NCBI GenBank assembly: GCA_029817715.1
Contig: JARUPY010000501.1
Location: forward strand, 124,001-188,000
Length of the DNA: 64,000 bases
DNA from: Melastoma dodecandrum
Lineage: Eukaryota; Streptophyta; Magnoliopsida; Myrtales; Melastomataceae
Direction of reading: 5' to 3'
In this document: positions 27,607 through 39,002 of the stretch, in pieces
How the letters are laid out: the number at the start of each line of letters is the position of its first letter
Numbering within the stretch: position 1 is the stretch's first letter
Translations under genes and position numbers: made by a program
The notes under the pieces: model-generated
Seen by the model: the letters and a program-made list of their open reading frames with translations, nothing else
Database searches by the model: none
Told to the model about the DNA's origin: nothing

Positions 27607-30600
27607 ATGGTTGGAAACTTTACGCCTGGGTCTGCTAGCCTGACTGGAAACTCCGCAGCTGGAATACCAAGTCCTGCGTCTCTGTCTACGTCTATTTCCT
27701 CACCAATCCAACTTCCAGCAAGCATTTTCTCCACAACACTTAAACTCGACGAGGGGAACTACACTCTTTGGAAAGGTCAAGTGTTGGCGTCAATAATCGC
27801 GGGGGGATACGAAGAGTTTGTGTATGGAACTTCCCAACCTCTTAGCAATTTTCTGGATGAGTTGATGATTGAGGTAAATCCCGAGTTCAAGCTCTGGCAA
27901 AGAACGGATAAATCGGTGATGAGTTTTCCGTTTTCCACTCTTACCCAAGAACCACTCAGTCAAGTTGTTTGCTGCACCTCATCCCACGAGGTTTGGGAAA
28001 GTCTACGGCAGCGCTTTGAATCGAACTCGACCACTCGCATCATAAATTTGCGTATGCAGATGCAGCAAGTTCGTAAGGATGGTCGGACGATGCAGAATTA
28101 TCTCAACTCTGTCAAGATGTACGCAGACCAGTTAAGTGCGATTGGAGAGCCAGTGAGGTATCGAGATCATTTGTGGTATCTTCTCGAAGGCCTCCCCGCG
28201 GAGTATGATCCCGTGGTCACAGTGGTTTATAGTCGAACCGACCACCCCTCCATTGAGGAAGTTCACCAGCTGTTACTCAACTTCGATCTGCGTTTGGAAC
28301 GGCGTCAGGTTCTTGATCCCATTCTGCCGCAGGTACAGTTTTCTGCTGCTTCTTCTGGTGCAGGTACCACTCAGCCAAAATGTCACACATTCCGCCCACG
28401 CTATTCTAGACCAGCCTCTAGCTTCACCTCCTCTTCTATTCCCAGACCATATAACCCTTACCCACCGTTTAAACTAGACTCTTTCTCTCCTCAGCATCCT
28501 CAGCATACCTCGTTCTCTCAACCTGGTGTTCTGGGTAGAACTACTAGACCACATGCCTCGCCGTTTGCACCACGCTGGGGAGATACAGCCTATTTCAGAC
28601 CAAAACCCAGATGCCAAATCTGCTACAAAATTGGCCATACTGCCCAGAATTGTTTCCATCGCCTGTCACCTTCATCCTTCCCTTCCCTTACACCCCAGAC
28701 ACACTATACATCCATACAACCTCCTTCTTATATGCCTGAATCATCCGCCTATCCAGTAAACTCTTACCCACCACCTGAAAATACTCATTCCTCTCTTAAC
28801 ACCTCTGCCTGGCTTGTTGACTCGGGAGCTACTCACCACGTCACACCACTCTTGTCTGACTTGGCTGCAGCATCATCTTACCAGGGTGAGTCTTCTGTCA
28901 TGATTGGAAATGGTCATCAACTTCACATCGCCCATGTCGGTAGCCTATCTTGACCCTCTGTCTCTCATTCCTCGTCTCTTCAGCTCAAGAATGTGTTGCA
29001 TACCCCCAATCTCTCTCAACGTCTCGTTAGTGTCTCAAAATTGTGTCATGATAACATTGTTTTCATTGAGTTTCATTTTGATGTTTTCTTTGTTAAGGAC
29101 AAGATGACAAACAGGATCGTGGCATAGGGTCCAGCACACCACGGTCTGTACAGGCTTCCACCTCCACTCCGTCAACTTAATCATCTCTCTGTTCTGTCTC
29201 CATCCACTCCAATAGTCTCTCTTACAAAGGCTACAGCGTCTGATTATCTTACCTGGCATCTTCGTCTTGGTCATCCTAGTAATGAAGCTCTTTGTAGAGC
29301 TATACCTACTTGTACTCAGACACGCTCACCTACTGTTTTAGACTCCTGTCAAACTTGCATTATGAGTAAACTTCATAGAAAGCCTTTTCCTATCTCAGAA
29401 TCTCATTCCTTATCTCCTTTTGATTTGATTCACACGGATGTCTGGGGTCCCTCTCCTAGTTCATCCATCACAGGTGATAAATATTTTGTCTTGTTCATTG
29501 ATGATGCAACACGCTTCACTTGGATATATCTTCTCCACTCCAAGTCTCAAGTGTACGTTGCCTTCCAACAATTTCATCAATTGATCAAAACCCAGTTTCA
29601 AACCTCCATTAAAAAAGTCAGATCAGATTGGGGTGGGGAGTACCGTACTCCGCATAAGTTTCTTACCCAACAAGGAATCATTCATCAGGTCTCCTGTCCA
29701 TATACACCACAGCAAAACGGAAGGGTCGAACGGAAAAATAGGCATATTGTAGAAGTGGGTCTCTCTCTGTTACAACACTCTGCAGTCCCACTAACATTCT
29801 GGCCATATGCTTTCACTGCAGCAGTAGCATTGATCAATCTTCTTCCGTCTAGAGTCTTAGCTTTTAAATCCCCGACTGAGTTGCTGTTCAGTGAAGTTCC
29901 TGATTACTCTGCCCTTCGCGTCTTTGGGTGTAAGTGTTTTCCATTACTCCGTCCTTATAATTCTCATAAACTACTACCTCGATCCAAACCTTGCGTGTTC
30001 TTAGGAAAAAGTTTCTTTCATAAAGGTTTTATTTGCCTTGATAGAGAACTCGACAAACTCTACATCTCTTGTGATGTCCAGTTTGTTGAAACAGATTTCC
30101 CTTTCAGAGATGGTCTCTCCTCATCCACCTCCAATACTAGTTCATCTTTTGTATTAAACCCAACCTTGCCTGTTCCATTGTCCTGTACTCAGTCCAACGC
30201 ACATCCACCTCTTCAACAGGCAATACTCTTTTCAGCTAACTCACCCTCTAGTGTACTTCCTTCAGCCTCATCATCATCTGATATACACACTTCTGTTGAG
30301 CATATTAATCCTGTTTATTCCTCTGTTCTCGACATGATAGAACATTCCCCAGGTATTACTGCAGCCGGTAGGTCTAATATCCATCCAATGGTTACCAGGT
30401 CAAAGGCAGGGGTGTTCAAACCTAAAACCTACTTTACAACCTTTCCACCTACATCACCTATATCCTCTGTATCCTCTCTGCCCTCACCACACATACCCTC
30501 AGAACCTCTGAATGTGGCTGAGGCACTCTCGGTACCTGTTTGGAAAAAAGCAATGGAGGCTGAACTTGCAGCACTCAAAAGAAATGGAACCTGGGAGCTC

Positions 30601-32391
30601 GTTCCTTTCACAGGCGAGGAAAAGGTAATAGGCTGCAAATGGGTGTTTAAGGTCAAGTTAAAATCTGACGGTGAGCTGGAGAGATGCAAGGCCCGGTTGG
30701 TTGCCAAAGGTTTTCACCAGACTGCAGGATTAGACTATAAAGAGACATTCAGCCCCGTTGTTAAGCATCAAACAATAAAGGTGGTCCTGTGCTTAGCTGT
30801 TTCACGTGGCTGGAGGCTTACACAGCTAGACGTTCACAACGCTTTCCTGAATGGGGAGCTACAGGAGACTGTTTTCATGCAACAACCACCTGGGTGCTTG
30901 GATTCCAATTGTCCTCATCATGTTTGCAGATTGAAGAAGGCGTTATATGGTCTGAAGCAGAGTCCACGCGCATGGTACCTTAAATTGAGCAGTTGTCTTC
31001 TCACGTGGGGCTATTCTAATGCAGAGTCAGATGCCTCCTTGTTTTACAAGCATTCACCTTCAGGTGTGGTCATTATACTCGTCTACGTTGATGATATTAT
31101 TGTTACCGGTTCGAATGCCTGTGAGATTGACTGTTTACTCCCTCGGCTCAATAACAAGTTCGCACTGAAAGATCTGGGAGAATTGAGTTATTTTCTTGGT
31201 TTTCAAGTAGTGCGGCAAGGTACAAGCTTGCACTTAACCCAAGAAAAATACATCAATGATCTGCTTCACAGAGCAGGAATGGATGATTGTAAGCCAGTTC
31301 AGTCTCCAATGTCCTCTGCTGGTGTTCTGTCCAAATTTGATGGAGAGCCTCTGGAGGATCCTGCAGAATACCGAAGCTTGGTTGGCGCTCTGCAATACTG
31401 CACAAACTCCATGCCGAATATCTGTTTTGCGGTAAACAAGGCTTGTCAATACTTGCAACATCCAACGACCACACATCTTCAGGCTGTTAAGCGTATTTTG
31501 AGGTACCTAAAGGGCACAAGTAAGTATGGCCTTACTATGACAGCAAGTAAGGATTTTAATATCACTTGTTTCACGGATGCCGATTGGGCCAGCTGTCCTG
31601 ACGATCGGAAGAGTACAGGCGCATACTGTGCATTTGTCGGTTCGTGTTTGGTGTCATGGTTCTCACAGAAGCAGAGGGTGGTTTTGCGGTCCAGCACTGA
31701 AGCAGAATATCGTGCTTTCGCTAATGGGGCAGCAGAAGTTCTATGGCTTCAGAAATTGCTGTACGAACTGCAGGTGACATTTGAACAGCCCTCAGTTATC
31801 TATTGTGACAATCTAAGTACAATACATCTGGCGGCCAATCCTATTTTTCATGCAAGGACAAAACATGTGGAAATTGACTACCACTTTGTCAGAGAGAGGA
31901 TACTTGGAGGGACTTTACTAGTTCAGCATGTCTCGTCCGAATTCCAGCTGGCTGATCCTCTTACTAAGCTTCTCCCGGTTCATCGCTTCACGTCGCTGCG
32001 GAGCAAACTAACTGTATGTAGCAGTCAGTCATTCATCAGCTTAACTCCAGCTGCAATGCAGCACCCAAGAGGAACACAGGTGCAGAATCAAATGAGTAGT
32101 GAGGATGGTATTGCATCTTGGATGGACGTTGACCCGTGTTGGGAGTTTGCTGACGGGAATTTAGATGATGGGAATATAACAAGTGAGCACATGAAGAGGA
32201 CGTATTTTTTACCAGGAAGAGTGGCTCTCTCTGATATTCAGAATGAGAAAGGGATGTTGGAGGACAAGGAAGACAAACTTAGAGAGAAGCGAAGTTTGAC
32301 GGGAAGTGTTGGAATAAATGAGGATGTGGAGTCTCTGGCCCACAGCCCGGCCGAAGCTCAGTCCACATCCCACAGCCCACCAGTACAATAA
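27607..32391 (+). pseudogene. Copia gag-pol polyprotein with two nonsense codons
   Basis: One frame of 1,594 codons is interrupted only by TGA at 28951-28953 and TAG at 29125-29127; no frameshift was found. Domains in order: gag (UBN2-type, about residues 35-230); CCHC zinc knuckle CQICYKIGHTAQNC at 336-349; aspartic protease VDSGATHHVT with Asp at about 405; integrase zinc part (WHLRLGHPSN, CQTCIMSK) and catalytic core (HTDVWGPSP, VRSDWGGEY, QQNGRVERKNRH); reverse transcriptase with YVDD at 1160-1163; and RNase H (FTDADWASCPDDRKSTGAYC, STEAEYRA, RTKHVEIDYHFVRE). About 125 extra residues follow RNase H, and the frame ends inside the 3' LTR. A first stop after gag-protease could in principle be read through, but the second makes inactivity likely. 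Confidence 0.95.
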
Positions 32392-32689
32392 GACAAAGGC
32401 AATCGAGAAGGTGGTTGTGGGGGTTCGTTCGTCTGCAGCAAAACAGACAGAGGAATTGGGATTGCAGCTGCTATAACAAACACCAACACCCCAACCTCGG
32501 GATTCTGATTATGGTTACAAGCTATGAACTATATATTGTAATCGAGCGTTTTATTCTTATCAACAAGAAATGAGAAAATAATCCCTTCTTCTTCTTCTTC
32601 TTCTTCTTTTCTTCTTCTTCGGTTCTTTTCTGCTCCCTTCTGTTCTCACTTTTGTTTTCTGCAAACCCCTCCATTTCTGAATTCCTTCA
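32307..32689 (+). repeat. 3' LTR of the Copia element (383 bp)
   Basis: It matches the 5' LTR over its whole length, with scattered substitutions, a shorter CCCACAG run and a longer CTT run. A purine-rich stretch (GACGGGAAG) lies just before it at about 32298-32306 and may act as the polypurine tract. Confidence 0.95.
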
Positions 32690-34155
32690 TACACCAATGA
32701 GAGATTGTTCATACACAATAGAAGATTGTTCCTCGCTCAACAGTCGATTATGGCACGGGAGATGATTGCTCTCACGCAAACGATGGTCATTCGTAAAGGA
32801 GACAGTTATTTCACTCCTCTGAGACATGCCTATGAGCACAACACGGAGACGACAAAGTAACATCGAACAAAATAGAGTAAAGTTAAGAAAGTTGTTGCTA
32901 TCACGATAAAATCTGACTTCTCACACGATGAAGTACGGATATCTGTATCCCCACACAGTAAAGACGTGTTTGGCTACCACGATCGTGACTCACTGCATTG
33001 CACACCCAGTGTTTAGGGTGAAACTTTCTGCTCCAACGGCTCCCGTATAACATACTTTAACACTCCTGTAGGCATAAGACTTTTAACGCATATCCCGTAA
33101 GTGTGTCTCTAAACCACACTTCGGTATTTATGCTAAAGAGGCGTAATCTCCACTAGCCTATTTATACTATAAATATAAATTGAATATGGGTCATTCTGAG
33201 AAAAATAATAATAATAATTTAATAATTACTACCATCCTTCGCTTGAATGATGCAATTGACATTCTATATACATGACTTATTTGTCTCCCGTCTTCCAATT
33301 TCTTATCCACTAAATATCTACCACTCGGGTTGGGTAGGGGGATCATCCATCGCTGTAAGAGTGGGACACGTGGAGCTGTCTAATTGGTGGGGATATTGAA
33401 CTTACATCATTTAGTCGATCCTCCTCCTCCTGAAATAACAAAGGAAATATATCATGCTAAAAACAGAGAAGAGAAGTGAATCTGATCTTATTACACAACG
33501 CAAAAAGGCCGAGGTTGTCGCTGTCCGTTCCGTTACGATGGAGTATTCAAGACACGTGTCAGTTGTTTTAGTTCCTCAATCTAACCATGAAAATGTCCAT
33601 GCCCCCCCCGAGTTCAGTTTATTTTTGCATATTCCTTGCTTCTTCTCTTTCTTTTTTATTTGCTTCCCTTATCCGCCACTTAAAAACAACAAAATCCTTA
33701 CCACCCGCACTCGAGGACAACACGCCTGCGGCCGTCGGACAAACGTGCTCTCCACAACAAAACACCATCCCCTTGTTCATATCCCTCTCGTCCTCTTTCA
33801 TTTTGAGGTCCAGGTCTCCCCCCCCCCCCCCCTGGAAATATTATTTCGAGATCAACCACATATCAGATTTACTCTGTTCCTTTCCTATGAGAGAGATATA
33901 TAGACATAATTAAGAGTGATTGTTGTGTGTTGTTGCTATAAGCTCCTCCCCCACCACCACCACGTGATCTGCTTCCTCCGCAAAAAAGCAACCCTTTTTC
34001 TTCTTTTTCTTCTTCTTCTTCTTCTTCTTCTCTTGGTTTCTTTAGAAACCCCTGTATTCGAATTTCGAAACTAAGATAAACCCGTCTGGGATTTGTTCTT
34101 CTGGGTTTTTTTTGGTTGTTGTTGTTGTGATCTTGGGGTGTTGAGGGAAGAAGGG
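32690..34155. other. Spacer and leader of the WVD2-like gene
   Basis: The left part (to about 33450) has no protein signal. A short C run lies near 33818-33832, and a CTT repeat at about 34005-34032 sits in what is probably 5' UTR. Open frames near 33454-33913 show no family similarity. Confidence 0.4.
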
Positions 34156-36002
34156 ATGGGGGAATCCGCTTGTGTCATGCAGCCTCTTCCTGTCATCCCC
34201 ACTGAACCAATCGAGGTTCGTTCCTATTAACTAGCTAGTAGTGCCTGCATGTGTTTTTTTTTTTTTTTGCTGTTTGTTTGTCTGTCTGTCCCCTTACTTT
34301 CATCCCTAGTCTGCTCTTTGTTTTCCTGGAAGAAGTAGCTACGTATCACTCCCGGATTGTTCCTGTGTTTGGATTCTGGGACTGGATTGGATCTGTTTGT
34401 TAGGAATCATAATTTAGCATCCCTAGGGTAGGGATTTGTTAGGTGATGTTTGTTATCCCAGGCCAGACTGAATTGGGTCGACCAGAGTTTCGGATGCTAG
34501 ACTGCTACTTCATTCTGTTTAATAGGTTATATCTGATTCGTCACCCCAGGGAGATCCGCTCCGGGGTCTGAACGACTCCATCTCGTTCGGGAGGTTCGCG
34601 ACCGAGTCCTTGTCATGGGAGAAGTGGTCGACTTTCTCTCACAAGAAGTATGTCGAGGAGGCGGAGAGATACTCTAAGCCTGGATCTGTTGCAGAAAAGA
34701 AAGCCTTCTTTGAGGCTCATTACAAGAAGATGGCGTCCCTGAAAGCGGCTGGCTTGCTCGAGGAAGCGAATAATCCTGGCCAGGAGTCTGTAACAGGGAA
34801 CGGTGAACTGAAAGACCACGCCCAGAAGGACAATACTGTTTCTGAGTGCGGTGTTAAGGAAGGTGACCAGGCGAGTAAAAAGGAAGAGGATGACACGAGA
34901 AAAGATGGAGGGGACAACGGGAGCTTCGTTGCAGAAAGTGTAAATCTTAAAGAGCAGGGCAGGAATCCAGGCGAACAGAAGCAGGAGCCCCGAATGGAAA
35001 CCCTTCCTCCCAAGGCGAGTACTCTCCGATGCCTTGATTGTTTACTTTTCTTAGAACCAAAGATTATACCAATGGTTAATTAACTTCAGTGAAGGCCAAG
35101 GTGATATTTACCTGCTGCCAAATCAAGGATCTCCTGAGCTGAACTAGCTAGGCCATGTGCATGAAAGAACGTCCCCATACTTGTCACCATTTTACGGCCT
35201 TTGACAAGTAGATATTTTGTCGGAATTCAGTACAGAAACTAAAATATTTTCAGGGTCGATTGCAGGATTCAGCAGGTTCTCTACCTTCTTCGGACCGCCC
35301 TCTCAAAAAGAAGAGGTATGGAATGTTTCTTATTCTTATCAGCCGGAAGTTTGTTTAGCAATTCATATCGGCTGACATGAACTTTCAATCACCGAAGGAC
35401 CGGGATTGTTAAATTCATGGGCAGTGAGAGCAGAAGCAGACCAAAAACTAACGAGGAAATCTCGAAAAGGAAAGAGGTGAGACAACCCCGCCATTTGTTT
35501 GTTACTCCCTGAGGGCCTCCTTTCGCAATTGCATGATCTGCTGTGAAAACATTCATTATGATATCCCACTCAACTGTAAGTTGGAACTCTCCCTGGATAA
35601 AACTCAAAAGGCTAGCGATGGTACTTCTGAACCAACACGGCTCGTCGTTTAGCACATGACGATTTTGCAAATGTTTTGGTGATCAGGACAAGGACAAGAC
35701 AGAAACGAAGAGGAGAAGCTGGAGCTGGTGCGCTTGCTTTGGGTCGGGGCAGTTAGAAGACAGACCAAACCACCCAACTGATAAAGTAAAAAAGCTCCAC
35801 ATCATTCATGTTTCCCGCATGTTCTGCCACTATAACTTGTTTGTCTCTTTCCTGTTTGTTCTCTGGTCCCTTGTTCTGGGATTTGATCAATCAATCTATG
35901 ATCATTTCCTCTTTTCCATGACAGAAACAGGTTGGGGCCGCGAACTCGATCGTTCCACAACAAAGGCTCGAAACACGGGGCTCGTCTAAGAGTAACGTAT
36001 GA
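34156..36002 (+). CDS. Short WVD2-like 7 (WDL7) family protein without TPX2 domain, 288 aa
   Basis: WVD2-like proteins bind microtubules through a C-terminal TPX2 (KLEEK) domain. Exons: 34156-34215, 34526-35014, 35254-35315, 35398-35476, 35687-35785, 35925-36002, in frame for 288 residues. The N-terminus MGESACVMQPLPVIP and the block ISFGRFATESLSWEKWSTFS with KKYVEEAERYSKPGSVAEKK and AFFEAHYKKMA are the WDL7 N-terminal signature. The middle is acidic and repetitive, and the last exons are basic (SKRKE/DKDKTETKRRSWSW). I cannot find the TPX2 domain in this model or just downstream, so the gene may be a truncated paralogue. The second intron uses a GC donor (AAG|GCGAGT); the only GT alternative runs into a stop in exon 4. 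The exact 3' exons are less certain than the first two. Confidence 0.8.
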
Positions 36003-36352
36003 AGGAGGGCGCTCTCTCGATGCTTATCAGCTCAGTGATGCAGGAATGCTTGGAGGGACAAATTATCGGTGCCTGGTTGTATTTAGTTGGTCGGGCTTGT
36101 TACGACCGGAGAAAGATAATCTCCGGGGGGTAGTATTTAGTAGAAAATGAGTATGCAAAGTTAGGGCATATGACGATGATAATGTCGTATGTTTGTGGTG
36201 GTAGAATTTTTTTGGTCGTTCATGGACGGACAATTACTTCTTGTAAAGATCCCCTTTGGTGTTAATAATAATATTAGTAATGCATATAAGTTATGTCCAT
36301 CACTTGGCACGGTTGTCGTTGCATTTGAACTAACAATGCCGATCTCAGCACC
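36003..36352. other. Spacer between WVD2-like gene and DUF971 pseudogene
   Basis: A 350-bp stretch, probably the 3' UTR of the WVD2-like gene plus a short promoter; no gene seen. Confidence 0.45.
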
Positions 36353-37250
36353 ATGCTGAAGTTCCTGAAGTCGGCTCATGGCCCTCCTACCGTCTCTGCC
36401 TACCGTGATCTCTTATTCGGTGCCGCTGGCAACTGCCGCGCGATTCACTCTGGGAACTCCGTTCCGCGGGTCACCAGATTCTCCCTGCACGCCCCCGAGC
36501 ATGTGAGCTTGGGTCTTTTCTTAGTTGAATTTGAAGCCGTTCGTGCAAAGTGCTTGACGTTTTGGCCCGTGATTTTGCAATTGGATATTGGCGCAGGTGG
36601 AGTTGTTGAAAGTAGGTTGCATCCCAACCTAGTCACACGTATAGATAAATGAGTCTGACCTAGTATATATGGCCTATCTACTCCCTCTATAGTCAATTGG
36701 TTTTATAGTGGAACCTCGTGCTGGGCTCGACATATGAATCGGTCCGGTATCGCTAACATGGTATCAAAACCAGGTTAAGTCCAATAATATCGATGATGGG
36801 ATCCCTCGCTCATTTGCGGTGCAATAAAAAAAAATTGGTCGAGACCTAATCCCACATCAAATAGATGAATGAGTCCAAAGTTCGACAACTCATTTGACAA
36901 AATAATCGGCTCTATGCATAGGTCATCTTCGAGAGGCGTCATGTGGGAATCATGAAAGTCGAACCGATAGGCAGCCACGGCGTGAGGTAATAATGTCTCT
37001 CCAACATTGGGGCTGAATGAATATCTTCCCCGCTTTGCCATCGACTTGCTTGTTCACATCACAGTGAAGCACCGGCTGATTTCTCGAATCATCACCGACA
37101 CTTCGCGTGTTGCAGGATAAGTATTCGATGACCTGCACAAAACCGGGATATACACGTGGGATTATCTGCATCGGCTCGGAAGCAAAAAGATCTCACTCAT
37201 GAGGAGCTACATCAGCACTCTAAAGAAGCACGGCATAAGCCGCGATCTGG
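36353..37250 (+). pseudogene. Broken DUF971 (gamma-butyrobetaine hydroxylase-like N-terminal) gene
   Basis: Plant DUF971 proteins are small, usually organelle-targeted, of unknown function; the domain also forms the N-terminal part of some 2-oxoglutarate oxygenases. Exon 1 encodes MLKFLKSAHGPPTVSAYRDL and IHSGNSVPRVTRFSLHAPEH followed by a GT donor. Further right come RRHVGIMKVEPIGSHGVR (about 36915-36984) with a GT donor, and VFDDLHKTGIYTWDYLHRLG with SYISTLKKHGISRDL (to about 37250). The segment between VE and RRHVG, about 35 residues in relatives, is replaced by repeat-like DNA. The last junction is also off by one base (AG then GATAAGTATTC, where GATAGTATTC would keep frame). I conclude it is inactive. 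Confidence 0.82.
36615..36910. repeat. Repeat-like insertion replacing a DUF971 exon
   Basis: The sequence has no coding potential and contains phrases such as CTAACATGGTATCAAAACCAG that are frequent in dispersed plant repeats. A related but inverted version may lie near 51990-52130 (CCATGTTAGTGGACCGACCA). Ends are approximate and no target duplication was found. Confidence 0.5.
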
Positions 37251-37522
37251 TTAGCGGAAGTGATCGTGCCGAGGTGACGACTCCCCTTTTTGTGAGTTTC
37301 ACTCTTGAGAATTTGGAGCAGTGGACGACCAGCAGACTGAACTCTCACTCTCAGGGATGGAATTGTAACAGAGTAAAAAATGGTTGACCGTTTTCGTGAT
37401 TATTCCTGGAGACCTAACGAACCGGACGTTTGTCAGTCGAATAGAGGAAATGGTTAGTTTAGGACGACGTTGTCTTGTCCCTACTGAGCCGATCGCCGTC
37501 CCAAAACCCCCTCCTCCCCCTG

Positions 37523-39002
37523 ATGGCTCTGTCCTCCCAACTTCACCGCACGCTGAAACCCTTCCGGGCGCTCTCTTCCTCCATCGCTCACCGCCTCAGC
37601 TTCGCCTCCACCGCGCAGCCCCAGTCCAACGACCCGTCTTCCTCCAACGCCTTCGTGTTCTCCTCCCCAAACGACGACGCAGGCGCCGAGAAGAACGACG
37701 ACGTCATCTTCCTCAGGGCCAACAGGAAGTCGTCGTCTTCGTCTTCCGTCAGCGATGGTCACTCGGTGTCGATGCCGACGTCCTTCATGACGGGGTCCAT
37801 CATTGGGAAGAGGTTCTACAAGGAGGTCACCACTAGGGTTGCCGATGATGGGAATGGTTGGAGCGTCATGCTCGATTACAGGACCCTCAAGACCCCCACC
37901 AAGAGGCCTTTGAAGCTCCCGACTTTGGGTCTTGCTAAGGCCGTCGCAGCGGAGTGGGAATACCAGGTGATGCCCCCGCCCGGTTACTTTGTTGGGTTTG
38001 GGATCCTCGAAATCGCTTTCGGACTATTCTTGAGTGTTGGCGTATTTTTGCAGCAAAAGGATGGGATCAGGCCCTTCACCATGCCTTTGATGAGGCTTGC
38101 CTGTACGGCGCTGGAGAGAGTGCCCGTCACACGGCCCAAGATTATCGAGAATTTGATGAAGAAATTTAACCAAGATTTGGTCTTCTGTCGTGCTCCGGAG
38201 GACCACACTTGGACGAACGAAGTGCTTGGTAAGTTCCTTCTGGTTCTTTTTTGTTTGAAGAGGTTCTCAATGGGAGCCTTTCGTTGCCTAGGTGCATGAT
38301 TACTGCTATACAGGGATCTAGTTAGTCAACTTCTTCACTACTTTATTATCTGAAATGGATCATCAGAGCTAATCCTTTGTTGATTTACTATATTATTTTC
38401 TCTTGGTAAGTTGTTTGTTGACAACTCGTACCCTTCTCTTGTGTGCTACAAAAAGGACCCCTCTTATGCTATTAGAGCCAGTAGAAACCAATACTCAGCT
38501 ATTGTACTGTATCATCTGAATTCCACAGATAGACAGGTGGAGAAAATCGACCCTTTGCTAGATTGGGTGAAATCAGAATTTGGAGTTAAACCTATTCTGT
38601 ATTCCAGCATTTTCGGAGGTAAACAGGATGATAGGCTGGTAAAGGCTGTAGAAGACCTTCTCAAGAAAACCGATGACTGTGAACTGGCAGCAATAGATGC
38701 AATGGCTGCTGCAGGTCACTCCCTCATTATTGCCATTGCAATTTTCCGTGGAAAATTGCAGATTGAGGAAGCATTAGAGCTTATCAGACTTGAAGAAGAC
38801 TTGCAGGTTCGTGACTGGATATCTAGTGTTGTGAAATGAGGCCATCTGTTAGAGTTTGTGAGCTCTGACTTTTGTACTGATGGATGACTTGCAGGTAGAG
38901 AGATGGGGTCTGGTTGAAGGCGGTCATGATGTAGATATTGCAGAACTCAGGGTAGAGATATCATCTGCTGCTGTTTTTCTTGGTCTTTCAAGGAGGGTTT
39001 AA
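37523..39002 (+). CDS. ATP12: Mitochondrial F1-ATPase assembly factor 2 (ATPAF2/ATP12), 334 aa
   Basis: ATP12 is the chaperone that binds the F1 alpha subunit before assembly of the ATP synthase catalytic head in the mitochondrial matrix. Exons 37523-37966, 38054-38228, 38529-38806 and 38895-39002 join GT-AG in frame. The start MALSSQLHRTLKPFRALSSS is Ser/Arg-rich and lacks acidic residues, as expected for a mitochondrial presequence. The ATP12 domain starts near FYKEVTTRVADDGNGWSVML and contains DYRTLKTPTKRPLKLPT, TMPLMRLACTALERV, FFGGKQ-type (SIFGGKQDD) and DCELAAIDAMAAAGHSLIIA. It ends WGLVEGGHDVDIAELR and SSAAVFLGL. An upstream in-frame ATG (37475) was rejected because the family begins at MALSS-like residues. 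Looks intact. Confidence 0.95.

Larger units (their letters stand above)
27170..32689 (+). mobile_element. Ty1/Copia LTR retrotransposon, nearly complete
   Basis: The 5,520-bp element has two similar LTRs (27170-27551 and 32307-32689) starting TGTTGGAATA and ending CCTTCA. The five bases before it (TATAC) and after it (TACAC) agree at four of five positions, consistent with a target duplication plus one mutation. A primer site follows the left LTR, and one long gag-pol frame with the Copia order protease-integrase-RT-RNase H runs between the LTRs. By eye the LTRs differ by roughly a dozen substitutions plus small indels, so the insertion is moderately old. Two nonsense codons in gag-pol mean this copy cannot make its own full polyprotein. 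Confidence 0.96.

Noticed and set aside
30429..30707. Minus-strand open frame inside the Copia polyprotein
   Set aside because: Shadow of the reverse transcriptase region; no independent similarity.
27170..32689. Copia element as a possible endogenous plant virus
   Set aside because: Domain order, LTRs and primer site are those of an ordinary Ty1/Copia retrotransposon, with no movement or coat protein gene.
33454..33913. Two plus-strand frames of 108-149 codons before the WVD2-like gene
   Set aside because: Rich in Phe/Pro/Ser from pyrimidine tracts, without family similarity; more likely leader and promoter DNA.
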